Source: Poindextera sp036272595 (GTDB taxonomy: Bacteria > Pseudomonadota > Alphaproteobacteria > Caulobacterales > Caulobacteraceae). Taken from it: 64,000 nucleotides of DNA. The translations under genes were made by a program, and so were the position numbers. Shown in pieces: positions 45,739 to 54,551 of the stretch. The stretch lies in assembly GCA_036272595.1 (NCBI GenBank), contig DATAYM010000002.1:8632-72631 (forward strand), in the 5' to 3' direction. Under the pieces are notes generated by a model. That model was not told where the DNA came from, did no database searches, and worked only from the letters and a program-made list of their open reading frames with translations. Within the stretch, counting starts at the first letter, position 1. Each line of letters starts with the position of its first letter.

Positions 45739-46164
45739 CTAAAGCGTGCGCACGGCCAGGTCGTTGTGCATGCCGATGAAGCTGGCCGGGACCTTGGAGC
45801 GGTTCTTGCTGGTGTTCTTCGTCCGGCCGTCCGCCGCGCCGGCGGCCATGTAGGCGTCGACCTCAGGCATGACCTCGGGCGAATAGACCTTGCGGGCGAT
45901 GGGCAGAATGAACTGGTAGTCGCTCTCGCTGCGCACGTCGGCCTCTGGGATGGCGGTCTCCTCGAAATGCACCTTGCCGTCCTTGATCTGGCAGTGCCAG
46001 GCGAGAGTCCCGTCTTCGTGCTTGTCGAGATGCGCCGGCACGCCGGTGAACACCTCGCAGATGCTCAATTCGAACCCCGGGCCTTCCTTGGCGGTATAGT
46101 GGTCAAGCAACTCCTTGAGTGCGGCGATCCATTCCGGACTTGCGAATTCGATCTTGCTGCTCAC
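45739..46164 (-). CDS. Uncharacterised 141-residue protein, copy 1 (SCP2-like?)
   Basis: Start GTG 46164 is chosen because GGAGG lies 6-7 bases upstream and because it yields 141 residues, the exact length of the paralogue at 56175. Earlier in-frame ATGs would add 26 residues without similarity. The two share FASPxW near the start, CEVFTGVPAHLD in the middle, LAWHC, HFEET and DGR. There is no signal peptide or membrane segment. The ordering of the second half (DGKVHFEET...ESDYQFILP...AAGAADGR) loosely recalls SCP2 sterol-carrier domains, which is a weak idea. Function unknown. Lies between C45 and crotonase genes. Confidence 0.8.
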   Translation of the reverse strand: MSSKIEFASPEWIAALKELLDHYTAKEGPGFELSICEVFTGVPAHLDKHEDGTLAWHCQIKDGKVHFEETAIPEADVRSESDYQFILPIARKVYSPEVMPEVDAYMAAGAADGRTKNTSKNRSKVPASFIGMHNDLAVRTL

Positions 46165-46254
46165 CTGGATCCTCCACGCCCAAACCGGCCTCAGCTGGGT
46201 TCGTCTCTTTGGACACGCCGCGACGCCGAAAACCGCCATCATGGCAGGCCTCGC

Positions 46255-47373
46255 TCAAGCGTCGAAGATGCGGAAATCGTGATCGTGCGGCGGGCCGGCG
46301 GCGATGTGCAGGCGCGGATGCTCGGCGCTGAGCTCGAAAATGCAGCAGGCCAGGGTAAAGCCGATCTGCTGGTCCTCCTCGTTGCGGCCGCCGCCGCGGG
46401 AGACCGGATAGTCGGGGTCGTCGCGCGAGGCGAGGATGGCCTTGATCGCTTCCACGCTCAGCTCGTCTTCCAAACCGCCGATCCGCTCATGCAGGGCGGC
46501 GAAGCGCAGATAGGTGCTGCGTGTCGGCCGCCGCTGGCCTGCGCTTTCGCGGTGAGCGAGCGCGAGGTCGCGGCTCTTCAGCGGGTGGTTGGTGTGATAG
46601 ATCGGCAGGGCCGGATCGGACGGGCCGTAGCGGGCGATCTGGCGGGTCGAGCACTCCAGCATGGCCACCCCGGCCGGATCGCCCATCACCCAGTTCAGCC
46701 CCGAGGCGTGGGGATAGCGCCCCAGCCGCTCGACCGCCTCGTCCAGGGATTTGGATTCCAGCAGCGAGCGATAGATGGCGAAGATCGGCACGCCGGCGAC
46801 GTCGGCCGACAGTTGGGTCAGGGCGTTGTCGCAGACGGCGAAGCCGAAGCTGTTCATGCCGTTCAGGCTGATCATGCCGGGGACCGACAAGGCCATGATC
46901 TGGCCGTCGGATTCGTCGCACCGGTAGCGCAGCATCACTTGGAAGCCGTCGAGGTACTGATCGAGGTCAAGGTTCTGCCCGACCAGGGTTGGCCGCGCCG
47001 GGCCGGGCCCTAGCGCGATGGTGCTGCAGGCTTCGGCGACGGCCGGCGTCTCGCGGGGCAGGGCCAGCCAGAACTCCTCGTTGACGTGCTGGAAGGCGAG
47101 CAATGTCTCGTACGGAACGGCGGCGGCCTCGGCGATGGCGGTGATCTCGTCCAGCACGGCCGGCGTATGGCGCCGCAGCGCCGCCTCGAAGCCGGTCTCG
47201 GCGAAGAAGCGCCGCACATAAAGCTCGCGCGAGAGGCCGTAGACGCGGTCCAGCGCTTCAGCCCAGCGGTCGAGCAGAGCGGCGATCTCGCTGCGCAGCA
47301 CCTCGCCGTGCTGCAGGCCCCGCTGCCGCGGACCGCCTTCCAGGCTGACGACCGAAAGCTTGCTGGTATCCAT
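46255..47373 (-). CDS. C45-family acyltransferase-like Ntn hydrolase
   Basis: A 372-residue protein of the C45 peptidase/isopenicillin-N-acyltransferase family. The putative nucleophile is C116 in EACSTIALGP, followed by the family's GQNLDLD motif and MISLNGMNSFG. In the characterised family, self-cleavage before this cysteine frees an N-terminal nucleophile that acts on amides or transfers acyl groups. GGPRQRGLQHGE at the N-terminus is also typical. First gene of the minus-strand amide operon, divergent from the SnoaL-like gene. The substrate is unknown. Confidence 0.85.
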   Translation of the reverse strand: MDTSKLSVVSLEGGPRQRGLQHGEVLRSEIAALLDRWAEALDRVYGLSRELYVRRFFAETGFEAALRRHTPAVLDEITAIAEAAAVPYETLLAFQHVNEEFWLALPRETPAVAEACSTIALGPGPARPTLVGQNLDLDQYLDGFQVMLRYRCDESDGQIMALSVPGMISLNGMNSFGFAVCDNALTQLSADVAGVPIFAIYRSLLESKSLDEAVERLGRYPHASGLNWVMGDPAGVAMLECSTRQIARYGPSDPALPIYHTNHPLKSRDLALAHRESAGQRRPTRSTYLRFAALHERIGGLEDELSVEAIKAILASRDDPDYPVSRGGGRNEEDQQIGFTLACCIFELSAEHPRLHIAAGPPHDHDFRIFDA

Positions 47374-47453
47374 TCAAACACTCACACCGAAAGGGCGCCC
47401 GCGGAAACGGATTTCCCCGCAGCTAGACACCGGTCCGGCGTCGATCCGCCACT

Positions 47454-47476
47454 CGCCAGGGGGGTGAACCCTGGCG
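47454..47476. promoter_or_regulatory. CGCCAGGG-N7-CCCTGGCG inverted repeat
   Basis: Perfect 8-base arms (47454-47461 and 47469-47476) separated by 7 bases lie in the divergent gap between the C45 gene and the SnoaL-like gene, 37 bases before the latter's start. It could be an operator or a leader hairpin. Confidence 0.45.
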
Positions 47477-47513
47477 CAGTATCGGCTCCGAAAACCGATC
47501 GCGGGAGGCGAGC

Positions 47514-47954
47514 ATGACCGAGGAAGAGGCGGCGCGGATCGAGGCGGCGTGCATCCGCCTGCAACAGCGATACGGCACGCTGGCCGACCGCCAGGACCCC
47601 AAGTTCCGCGAGCTGTTCGTGGACGACGCCTCGATCACCCTGCCGGACCTGCCGACGTTCGCCGGCATGGAGGCGATCATGGCCGGCCAGGCGCAGTGGC
47701 GCGAGAGCGGCATCGTCATGCGCCACGTCTGCACCAACTTCACCATCGAAGTGATCGACGACAGCCATGCCGAGGGCATCACCTATCTGACGGTCTATCA
47801 CCGCGCCGCCATGGCCGAGCCGCCGGCCGAGCCGCCGCCGTCGCTGCCGGTCTCGGTGGGCGAGTTCCACGACACTTTCGTCAAGTCCGGCGGCAAGTGG
47901 TTGTTCAAGACCCGCGTCCTGCATCGCATCTTCCGGGGGATTGTCCAGCCCTAG
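47514..47954 (+). CDS. SnoaL/NTF2-like small protein
   Basis: A 146-residue protein of the SnoaL-like/NTF2 fold: a helical start (EEEAARIEAACIRLQQRYGTLADRQDPKFRELF), VDDASITLP, and paired beta strands ending in GKWLFKTRVLHRIF. Members include small dehydratases, isomerases and hydroxylase partners, as well as binding proteins. Start ATG with GGGAGGCGAG upstream. It lies between the two operons of the amide cluster and could belong to either. Activity unknown. Confidence 0.8.
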   Translation: MTEEEAARIEAACIRLQQRYGTLADRQDPKFRELFVDDASITLPDLPTFAGMEAIMAGQAQWRESGIVMRHVCTNFTIEVIDDSHAEGITYLTVYHRAAMAEPPAEPPPSLPVSVGEFHDTFVKSGGKWLFKTRVLHRIFRGIVQP

Positions 47955-47965
47955 GTCACGTTGCA

Positions 47966-47986
47966 TTTGGATTGAAACAATCCAAA
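47966..47986. promoter_or_regulatory. 21-base perfect palindrome TTTGGATTG-AAA-CAATCCAAA
   Basis: Nine-base arms at 47966-47974 and 47978-47986 flank AAA. The site begins 11 bases after the SnoaL-like stop and lies ~145 bases before the PhyH/amidase/GPH genes. It is AT-rich compared with its surroundings and has no U-tract, so it looks like an operator, not a terminator. Confidence 0.65.
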
Positions 47987-48132
47987 CTCAGCGCGATCGC
48001 CGCTTAGTATCTGGAGCGGGTCGGGCGCGGAAATCCGCTTCGCACTTTTCCTCAACCCGCTCTCGCCGTGGCGGATCGGCGCCCCGTGCGGTGTCTCCCA
48101 TTCAACGTGCGAACCCTTGAAGGAAGCGGCCA

Positions 48133-49029
48133 ATGGAAATCGGAAACTGGAAGGCGACCGCTGAGCTGAACGAGATCTATCTCAAGGCGCGCGAACTGGG
48201 CATCGAGACCAACCTGGCCGAGCTCGAGGCGTTCGGCTTCACCATCGTCGAGCCGGAAAAGGTGGCGCCCAAGGGTTTCGCCGACCGGATGCTGACGGCG
48301 CTGCTGGCGGCGGCCGAGGCGGAGGACCCGATGGTGGTCGACCTCTCGACCCGCGAGCAGAAGGACAGGCCGGTCTATGGCCGCAACCTTTTCCACCTGA
48401 TCGCCAAGGACCGGGTCTTTGCCGAGGCGCTGATGAACCCGGTCGCCCTGACCATCGGCAAGTACCTGATGGGCGCCAGCGCCCGCCTCTACAGCTCGGT
48501 GGCATTCCTGAAAAAGGGCGAGGCCGGCTGCACCAACCTGCACAACGATTCCGTCGGCATGCCGCCGCCGCTGCCCATGTACGGCCACGTCTGCAACATC
48601 AGCTGGATCCTGACCGACTACACCAAGGAAAAGGGCACCTTCTGCATCGTGCCGGCCAGCCACCGACTGGGCACCCACCCGACCCCGGTGGACCAGCCGA
48701 AGTTCATGGGCGGCCCGAACGACGATGAGATCGGTGTTCCGATGATCGCCAAGCCGGGATCGCTGTTCGTCTTCCACGGTAACTCCTGGCACGGCACCTA
48801 TCCGAAGACCGACCCCGACATCCGCGCCCACGTGGTCACCGCGCTGTGCCGTAACTATGTCGATCCGGCCGAGAACTTCGACGACGTGCCGGACTCGATG
48901 CTGGCCGAGTTCGGGCCCGAATTCGCACGCCTTTTGGGTCGCACCGCCTGGCAGGGCTATCGCAGCGAGGGCCCGAAATACGACCGCATGCTGGCCGTCA
49001 ACCGCGCCAACCAATCGTCGGCGGCCTGA
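48133..49029 (+). CDS. PhyH-family Fe(II)/2-oxoglutarate oxygenase, copy 1
   Basis: A 298-residue phytanoyl-CoA-dioxygenase-fold protein. Iron ligands are H137-x-D139 (NLHNDS) and H220 (NSWHGTYPKT), with R231 placed to bind 2-oxoglutarate. The first 45 residues (NWKATAELN...ELEAFGFTIVEPEKV) are shared with the proteins at 55285 and 58182. The family hydroxylates a C-H next to a carbonyl or heteroatom. The amidase gene starts three bases after its stop, so the two are coupled. A role in oxidising an amide substrate is inferred. Confidence 0.88.
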   Translation: MEIGNWKATAELNEIYLKARELGIETNLAELEAFGFTIVEPEKVAPKGFADRMLTALLAAAEAEDPMVVDLSTREQKDRPVYGRNLFHLIAKDRVFAEALMNPVALTIGKYLMGASARLYSSVAFLKKGEAGCTNLHNDSVGMPPPLPMYGHVCNISWILTDYTKEKGTFCIVPASHRLGTHPTPVDQPKFMGGPNDDEIGVPMIAKPGSLFVFHGNSWHGTYPKTDPDIRAHVVTALCRNYVDPAENFDDVPDSMLAEFGPEFARLLGRTAWQGYRSEGPKYDRMLAVNRANQSSAA

Positions 49030-49032
49030 GGG

Positions 49033-50484
49033 GTGAGCTTCTCCGAGTATCAGGCGTACGACGCGGTCGGCCTGGCCGAACTGGTCGCGAAGCGCGAAGT
49101 CAGCGCCGGCGAACTGCTGGATGCGGCGCTGGCGCGCACTGGGGCGGTCAATCCGGCCATCAATGCCGTGATCCGGCCGTTGGAAGCCGAGGCCCGTAGG
49201 GCCATCGACGCCGGCCTGCCCGATGGGCCGCTCAAGGGCGTGCCCTTCCTGGTCAAGGACATCTCGGCCCAGATGAAGGGCGTGCCGACCAGCGCCGGCT
49301 CGCGGCTGTTCGCCGATTCCGTTCCCGACCAGGACAGCGCCTGCGTCGCCGCCTATCGCCGCGCCGGTCTGGTGATCTTCGGCAAGTCGAACACCCCGGA
49401 GCTGGGCTTGGCGGCGACCACCGAGCCGGTGCTGTGGGGACCCAGCCGCAATCCGTGGAATCTCGGCCGCACCACCGGCGGCTCGTCCGGCGGCGCGGCC
49501 GCGGCGGTCGCCGCGGGCATCGTGCCCGCCGCCAGCGCCAGCGACGGCGGCGGTTCGATCCGCACGCCGTCCTCCTGCTGCGGCGTCTTCGGCATGAAGC
49601 CCAGCCGCGGCCGCGTCTCCTTCGCCCCCTTCGTCGGCGAAGGGTGGGGCGGCCTCAGCCAGCTGCATGCGGTCAGCCGCTCCGTGCGCGACAGCGCCGT
49701 CTTGCTCGACATCGCTTCCCAGCCGCAGTTGGGCGATCCCTATTGGGCGCCGCCGCCGGCCGAGCCGTTCGCCGCCCAGGTGGACAGGGAGCCCGGCCAG
49801 CTACGCATCGGCTTCACCACCGAATCCCTGACCTGGGGAACCATGGAGCCGGAATGCGCCGCCGCGGTGCGCGATACGGCGGCGCTGTGCGAATCCCTCG
49901 GCCACACGGTCGAGGAGGTGAGAGCCCCCGGTGATTTCCTGACCATGGCGGCGGCGGTCAACGTCCTGGTCTCCGCCAACGTGCAGTGGACCATCGACCG
50001 CGAGGCCGAACGCCGCGACGCGCCGGTGCGGCAAGACGAACTGGAGGCGCTGACCTGGTCGATCTACCAGGACTCGAAGAGCCGCTCGGCGCACGACTAC
50101 GCCGACGCGATGCAGAAGGTGCACGCCTTCGGGCGGGTCTTCAGCTCGATCTTCGAACGCTACGACGTGCTGCTGCTCTCGACGCTCGGCCGGCTGCCCT
50201 ATGAGCTCGGCGTCATGAACACCAACGCCGCCGATCTCAGCAGCTATGGCGAGACGCTCTATTCCTTCATGCCCAATACCCAGCCGTTCAATGTCAGTGG
50301 ATCGCCCGCCATGTCGGTTCCGCTGGCCTGGAGCGCCGCTGGCCTGCCCATCGGCATGCAGTTCGCCGCAAGGAACGGCGGCGAGGCCTTGCTCTATCGC
50401 CTCGCCGGCCAGTTGGAACGGGCGCGGCCGTGGGCCGGCCGCCGGCCGCCTGAGGCGCCGCTGCTGTCGAGGCCGAACGTTTAA
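49033..50484 (+). CDS. Amidase-signature hydrolase
   Basis: A 483-residue amidase with K75 (FLVKD), the cis-serine in TGGSSGGAAA (S151/S152) and nucleophile S175 (GGGSIRTP). The GTG at 49033 follows the PhyH stop by three bases. The N-terminus (SEYQAYDAVGLAELVAKREVS) matches the other two amidases in the window. Hydrolyses an amide; the adjacent PhyH could prepare it. Followed after 33 bases by a GPH transporter. Confidence 0.92.
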   Translation: MSFSEYQAYDAVGLAELVAKREVSAGELLDAALARTGAVNPAINAVIRPLEAEARRAIDAGLPDGPLKGVPFLVKDISAQMKGVPTSAGSRLFADSVPDQDSACVAAYRRAGLVIFGKSNTPELGLAATTEPVLWGPSRNPWNLGRTTGGSSGGAAAAVAAGIVPAASASDGGGSIRTPSSCCGVFGMKPSRGRVSFAPFVGEGWGGLSQLHAVSRSVRDSAVLLDIASQPQLGDPYWAPPPAEPFAAQVDREPGQLRIGFTTESLTWGTMEPECAAAVRDTAALCESLGHTVEEVRAPGDFLTMAAAVNVLVSANVQWTIDREAERRDAPVRQDELEALTWSIYQDSKSRSAHDYADAMQKVHAFGRVFSSIFERYDVLLLSTLGRLPYELGVMNTNAADLSSYGETLYSFMPNTQPFNVSGSPAMSVPLAWSAAGLPIGMQFAARNGGEALLYRLAGQLERARPWAGRRPPEAPLLSRPNV

Positions 50485-50517
50485 GGCCCGTCCGCGCGCA
50501 CGGCTTGAGGGGATCGC

Positions 50518-51930
50518 ATGGTTTCACCCGACATGGCGGCGGTGGTCACGGAGCCGGAGAGCCTGCTGACCCTGCCGGCGGAGCCAGGCGGGCGGCGGCG
50601 CGAACTCTCCAACTGGACCTTGGCGGTCTACGCCCTGCCGTCGATCCCCATCGCCTTCCTGTTCCTGCCAGTGTCGCTGCTGATGCCGGCCTATTACGCC
50701 AGCACCCTGCATGTGAGCCTGGCCGCGGTCGGCGGCTTTCTCCTGCTGTCGCGCAGCGCCGACGTCATCCTCGATCCGATGATCGGCAAGTGGTCGGACG
50801 CCACCCGCTCGCGCTTCGGCCGCCGGCGATTGTGGATGATGGTCGGCACGCCGCTCCTGATGTTCGGCGCCTTTATCCTCTTCATGCCCATGGTCCCGGT
50901 CAGCGGCTGGTACCTCTTGGTCGCCTCCTTCATCATCTATGCCGGCGGCTCTACCGTCGGGCTGCCCTATTCGGCCTGGGGGACCGAGATCGTCCACACC
51001 TATAACGGCCGCGCCCGCATGGCCGGAATCCGCGAGACCGCCGGGGTGATCGGCAGCCTGGTGGCCGCGGTGGTCGCCGCCTCGACCGGCTATCTCGGCC
51101 ACGGCGTCGATCGCTACACCATGAGCATCATGGGCTGGATGATCATCGTGCTGACGCCGCTGACCGTCTGGATCGCCACCTCGGTGGTCGGCGAGCCGCC
51201 GGCGCCGGAGCCGGTGCGCACGCCCTGGTGGCCGTCGATCGCCGCCTTGTTCGCCAACCGCCCGTTCCGGCTGTTCTGCCTGACCTATGTGATCTTCACG
51301 GTCGGCTCGAGCGTCGCCAGCGCCACCCTGGTCTTCTACGTCAGCGACTATATCGGCCAGTCGAACATGGTCGGCCCGGGCATCCTGGGCGTCTCCTTCA
51401 TGACCGTGGCCTTCGTGCCGGCCTGGCTGTGGATCAGCCGCCGCATCGGCAAGCATCGCGCGACCGTGCTCTCTCTCCTGGCCAGCATGGGGCTCTATGC
51501 CGGCCTCACCCCCTTCATCCATCACGGCCAGGGCTGGCTCTATGTCGGGCTGCTCTGCGTGCTCGGGGTCGTCAGCTCCGGCTTCCAGACCCTGCCGCTG
51601 GGCATGATCGGCGACATCATCGACTATGACACGCTGATCCACGGCCAGCCCCGCGGCGGCCTTTTCTGGGGCGTCTGGTCCTTCGCCCAGAAGGTCTCGC
51701 CGGCCTTCGCCATTTCCGCGACGCTCTCACTGCTGGGCCTGTTCGGCTATTCGCCCGGCGCCCACAACACCGCCTCGGCGCTGAAGGCGCTGAAATACAT
51801 CTACTGTTTCGGGCCGGCGCCCTTCTACGTCGTCGGCGCCTCGCTGCTGTTCTGGTTCCCCATCGACGCGCGCCGCCACGACATCATCCGCCGCCGCCTG
51901 GACGCCCGCCAGGCCCGCGCCGAGCGCTGA
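50518..51930 (+). CDS. GPH-family cation symporter, copy 2
   Basis: A 470-residue transporter with about twelve membrane segments and the GPH signature DVILDPMIGKWSD...RSRFGRRRLW. Over most of its length it resembles the protein at 19992-21416 closely (for example GGSTVGLPYSAWGTE and GMIGDIIDYD in both). In-operon with PhyH and amidase, so it probably imports their substrate across the inner membrane; the convergent TonB receptor may supply the periplasm. The ATG has TTGAGGGGATCGC upstream. Confidence 0.88.
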   Translation: MVSPDMAAVVTEPESLLTLPAEPGGRRRELSNWTLAVYALPSIPIAFLFLPVSLLMPAYYASTLHVSLAAVGGFLLLSRSADVILDPMIGKWSDATRSRFGRRRLWMMVGTPLLMFGAFILFMPMVPVSGWYLLVASFIIYAGGSTVGLPYSAWGTEIVHTYNGRARMAGIRETAGVIGSLVAAVVAASTGYLGHGVDRYTMSIMGWMIIVLTPLTVWIATSVVGEPPAPEPVRTPWWPSIAALFANRPFRLFCLTYVIFTVGSSVASATLVFYVSDYIGQSNMVGPGILGVSFMTVAFVPAWLWISRRIGKHRATVLSLLASMGLYAGLTPFIHHGQGWLYVGLLCVLGVVSSGFQTLPLGMIGDIIDYDTLIHGQPRGGLFWGVWSFAQKVSPAFAISATLSLLGLFGYSPGAHNTASALKALKYIYCFGPAPFYVVGASLLFWFPIDARRHDIIRRRLDARQARAER

Positions 51931-51960
51931 AGATGCGCCGCCTCGAAGACAAAAAAGAAG

Positions 51961-51991
51961 CCCGCCCGGGTTCGTCCCGGGCGGGTGTTTT
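51961..51991. terminator. Bidirectional rho-independent terminator
   Basis: CCCGCCCGGG (51961-51970) and CCCGGGCGGG (51976-51985) form a perfect 10-base stem around TTCGT, followed by TGTTTT on the plus strand and preceded by an A-rich run (aaaaaagaag) that gives a U-tract on the minus strand. It serves the convergent GPH and TonB receptor genes. Confidence 0.85.
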
Positions 51992-52008
51992 CAGTTTCAG
52001 GGAGTGAT

Positions 52009-54312
52009 TTAGAACCGGCCGCGCAACTCGATGCCGAAGGTGCGGGGCAGGTTGATCGAGCGTAGGATGTAGAGGCCGCCGATCACGTCGACGCCGCCGC
52101 CCAGCACCGTGTCGTTGGTGAGGTTCCTGCCCCAGAGATAGGCGCCCCAGCGGCCGTCCTCGGCCTGCACGCCCAGACGCGCGTCCATGATCAGGAAGGG
52201 CTCGACGGCCTGGGCCAGGGTATTGGCCGGATCGGTGAACTGCTTGGAACGATAGTCGAAGTCGCTCTCGACGATGAAGTCCGCCCCCGACCAGGCGGGG
52301 ATCGGCGCGGTGTAGTTGCCGCCCCAGCTCGCCGAATACTTGGAGGCGCCGGCCAGCTGGTGGCCGCTGAAATTGACGCCCGGACCGCCGCCGTTGGGGA
52401 AGTTCTGGTAGTAGGCGTCGAGGTAGCCGCCGTTGACGAACAGGTCCAAGCCCGGGATCGGAGTCCAGTTGAGGTCGGCCTCCAACCCCTTGCTGATGGC
52501 GGTGGCGGCGTTGCTGACCACAAAGGAAATCCCGGTGTTCACTTCTTCCTGCTTGTTGGCGAAGTTGTAGTAGAAGGCGGCGATGTCAAACGTCACCGTG
52601 TGGTCGAACAGGATGGACTTGAACCCGACCTCGTAGTCGTCGAGGTATTCAGGCTTGAACCGGAACGATTCCGGGCTCGGCACGAAGGGCGGCGAGATGA
52701 TGTCGGACTGGAAGCCGCCGGCCTTGTACCCGCGGGAGTAGCGGACATAGCCGACCGCATCCGGCGTGAACGAGTAGGACAGGTTGGCGTCGCCGGTCGG
52801 GGCCGAGCCGCTGTACTTGTCGGTGGTGAAAGGGATCGGCAAGGCGAACTCGTCGATCAGACCGCCCAAGGGCGATCCCATGGTCACCATTTGGGTGGGC
52901 ATCTGGGTGAAATCGAGATGCTTGGTCTCGGCGGTGTAACGCACGCCGCCGGTGAACTTCAGCTTGCTGGTGATGTCGTACTTTATGCTGACGAAGCCCG
53001 CTGCGCTCTGGCTATGGATCTTGGCGTTGGCTTCCGCGCGCTCGGAAAATCCGGCGGGCAGCGACGGCGCGCCAAGTATCGCGGTCGGGAAGCCCGAGCC
53101 GAGATGGATGTGGAAGATGTCATGGTCGGTCTCGTCGTCGAAATAGGCGCCGGCGATCCATGAAAAGCGGTTGTGCGCCGGCGAGGTGATGCGGAACTCC
53201 TGGCTGTAGCGGTCGACGTCCTCAGTTTGGCCAGTGTCGAAAGCGTCCAGCGGGCCGCCGTCCTGGTCCAGGTCGAAGTCGCTGGTCAGCGTGCGCCAGG
53301 CGGTGATCGAGGTGAACGCGTAGTCGTCGTGGTCGTACTCGACCTTGGCCGAAGCCCCGCCGAAGCTGCGCTGGACCTTCGGCGGCGTATTGACGTCGAC
53401 GACGCGGCTGTAGGGATGCGGCTGCGGGACCGTGTTGAACGGCGCGAAGGGCAGGACCGCCCCGGTGATGGTGGACTGGGTGGCGTTCTGGCCGCTGGTG
53501 TCGTTCTCGGTATAGGCGTCGGCGCGCAGCTCGACCGTCAGGTCGCTGCTCGGGTGGGCGACGACCATCAGCCGGCCGCCGCCGTCGTTGAGACTGCCCA
53601 GCTTCTTGTGCAGGAACGGGTCGTTCAGAAAGCCGTCGCGGGACTGGTAGCTGCCGGAGATCGAGGCCAGCAGCTGGTCCGCGATGATCGGCCCGCTGAG
53701 GGTGGCGCGGGCCTGGACGAAGTTCAGGCTGCCGTACTCCAGGTCGCCGCGGGCGATGTACTGGTCGGTGGGCCTGATGGTGGTGATGTTGATGACCCCG
53801 GCGACGGTGTTCTTGCCATAGAGGGTGCCTTGCGGCCCGCGCAGCAGTTCGACGCTGGCCACGTCGTCCAGCACCGTGTCGAACATGCGGTCGCGGCCCA
53901 TGAACACTTCGTCGACATTGACCCCGACGTCCGGCGGGAAGCCCGAGCCGGCCGAGCTGGAGGTGATGCCGCGGATGGTGAAGTTGGCGAAGAAGGTGCC
54001 GCCGCCGTTGACGTTCGGCATCTTCTGCGCGAGCTGGGTCAGGTCGCCGATGTTCTTCACCGCGATGTCCTTGGCGGTGTTGACCGTGATCGAGATCGGC
54101 ACGTCGACATTGCGTTCGACGCGCTTCTGGGCGGTCACGATCACGTCGCCGCCCTCACCGGTCTGCTTGGCCTGCTCCGCTGTCGGCGGCGTCGTCGAGC
54201 CGCCGTTCACGGCCTGCGCATAGGCTGGCGCGGTCATTACCGTGGACGCCAGCAACGCGAGCGCGATAAGCTTGTGATCAGAGACAACTCTCTGTGGAAT
54301 GCTCCAGACCAT
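52009..54312 (-). CDS. TonB-dependent outer-membrane receptor, copy 2
   Basis: A 767-residue receptor with signal peptide (HKLIALALLASTVMTAPAYAQ), a TonB-box-like VIVTAQKRVER, plug motif LRGPQGTLYGKNTVAGVIN and a C-terminal barrel strand (LPRTFGIELRGRF). Similar in kind to the receptor at 21510-23786, though not nearly identical. Divergent from a TetR gene across 239 bases and convergent with a GPH transporter, so it is probably the outer-membrane entry for the amide cluster's substrate. Confidence 0.93.
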   Translation of the reverse strand: MVWSIPQRVVSDHKLIALALLASTVMTAPAYAQAVNGGSTTPPTAEQAKQTGEGGDVIVTAQKRVERNVDVPISITVNTAKDIAVKNIGDLTQLAQKMPNVNGGGTFFANFTIRGITSSSAGSGFPPDVGVNVDEVFMGRDRMFDTVLDDVASVELLRGPQGTLYGKNTVAGVINITTIRPTDQYIARGDLEYGSLNFVQARATLSGPIIADQLLASISGSYQSRDGFLNDPFLHKKLGSLNDGGGRLMVVAHPSSDLTVELRADAYTENDTSGQNATQSTITGAVLPFAPFNTVPQPHPYSRVVDVNTPPKVQRSFGGASAKVEYDHDDYAFTSITAWRTLTSDFDLDQDGGPLDAFDTGQTEDVDRYSQEFRITSPAHNRFSWIAGAYFDDETDHDIFHIHLGSGFPTAILGAPSLPAGFSERAEANAKIHSQSAAGFVSIKYDITSKLKFTGGVRYTAETKHLDFTQMPTQMVTMGSPLGGLIDEFALPIPFTTDKYSGSAPTGDANLSYSFTPDAVGYVRYSRGYKAGGFQSDIISPPFVPSPESFRFKPEYLDDYEVGFKSILFDHTVTFDIAAFYYNFANKQEEVNTGISFVVSNAATAISKGLEADLNWTPIPGLDLFVNGGYLDAYYQNFPNGGGPGVNFSGHQLAGASKYSASWGGNYTAPIPAWSGADFIVESDFDYRSKQFTDPANTLAQAVEPFLIMDARLGVQAEDGRWGAYLWGRNLTNDTVLGGGVDVIGGLYILRSINLPRTFGIELRGRF

Positions 54313-54551
54313 ATAGTTTTCCCCCTTCTCATGTTCGTCGCGCCATCCCGTGGTGCGGGCGCCCGTCTCTCGCGCTACGACAAATCTAAGACACAGCCCG
54401 TTTGCGAACCCGCCACTGTCGCAACGGCTATTCTGCGATGCTCGACTGGCGGCTCGCGCGGGCCGCCGTGTCCTTGGGGCAGGCGCGCCGATCTCGCCGC
54501 CGCCGGCCGCCTCTATTTGCGGCCGTCGATTCGAACGATAGGATTGAGGTG

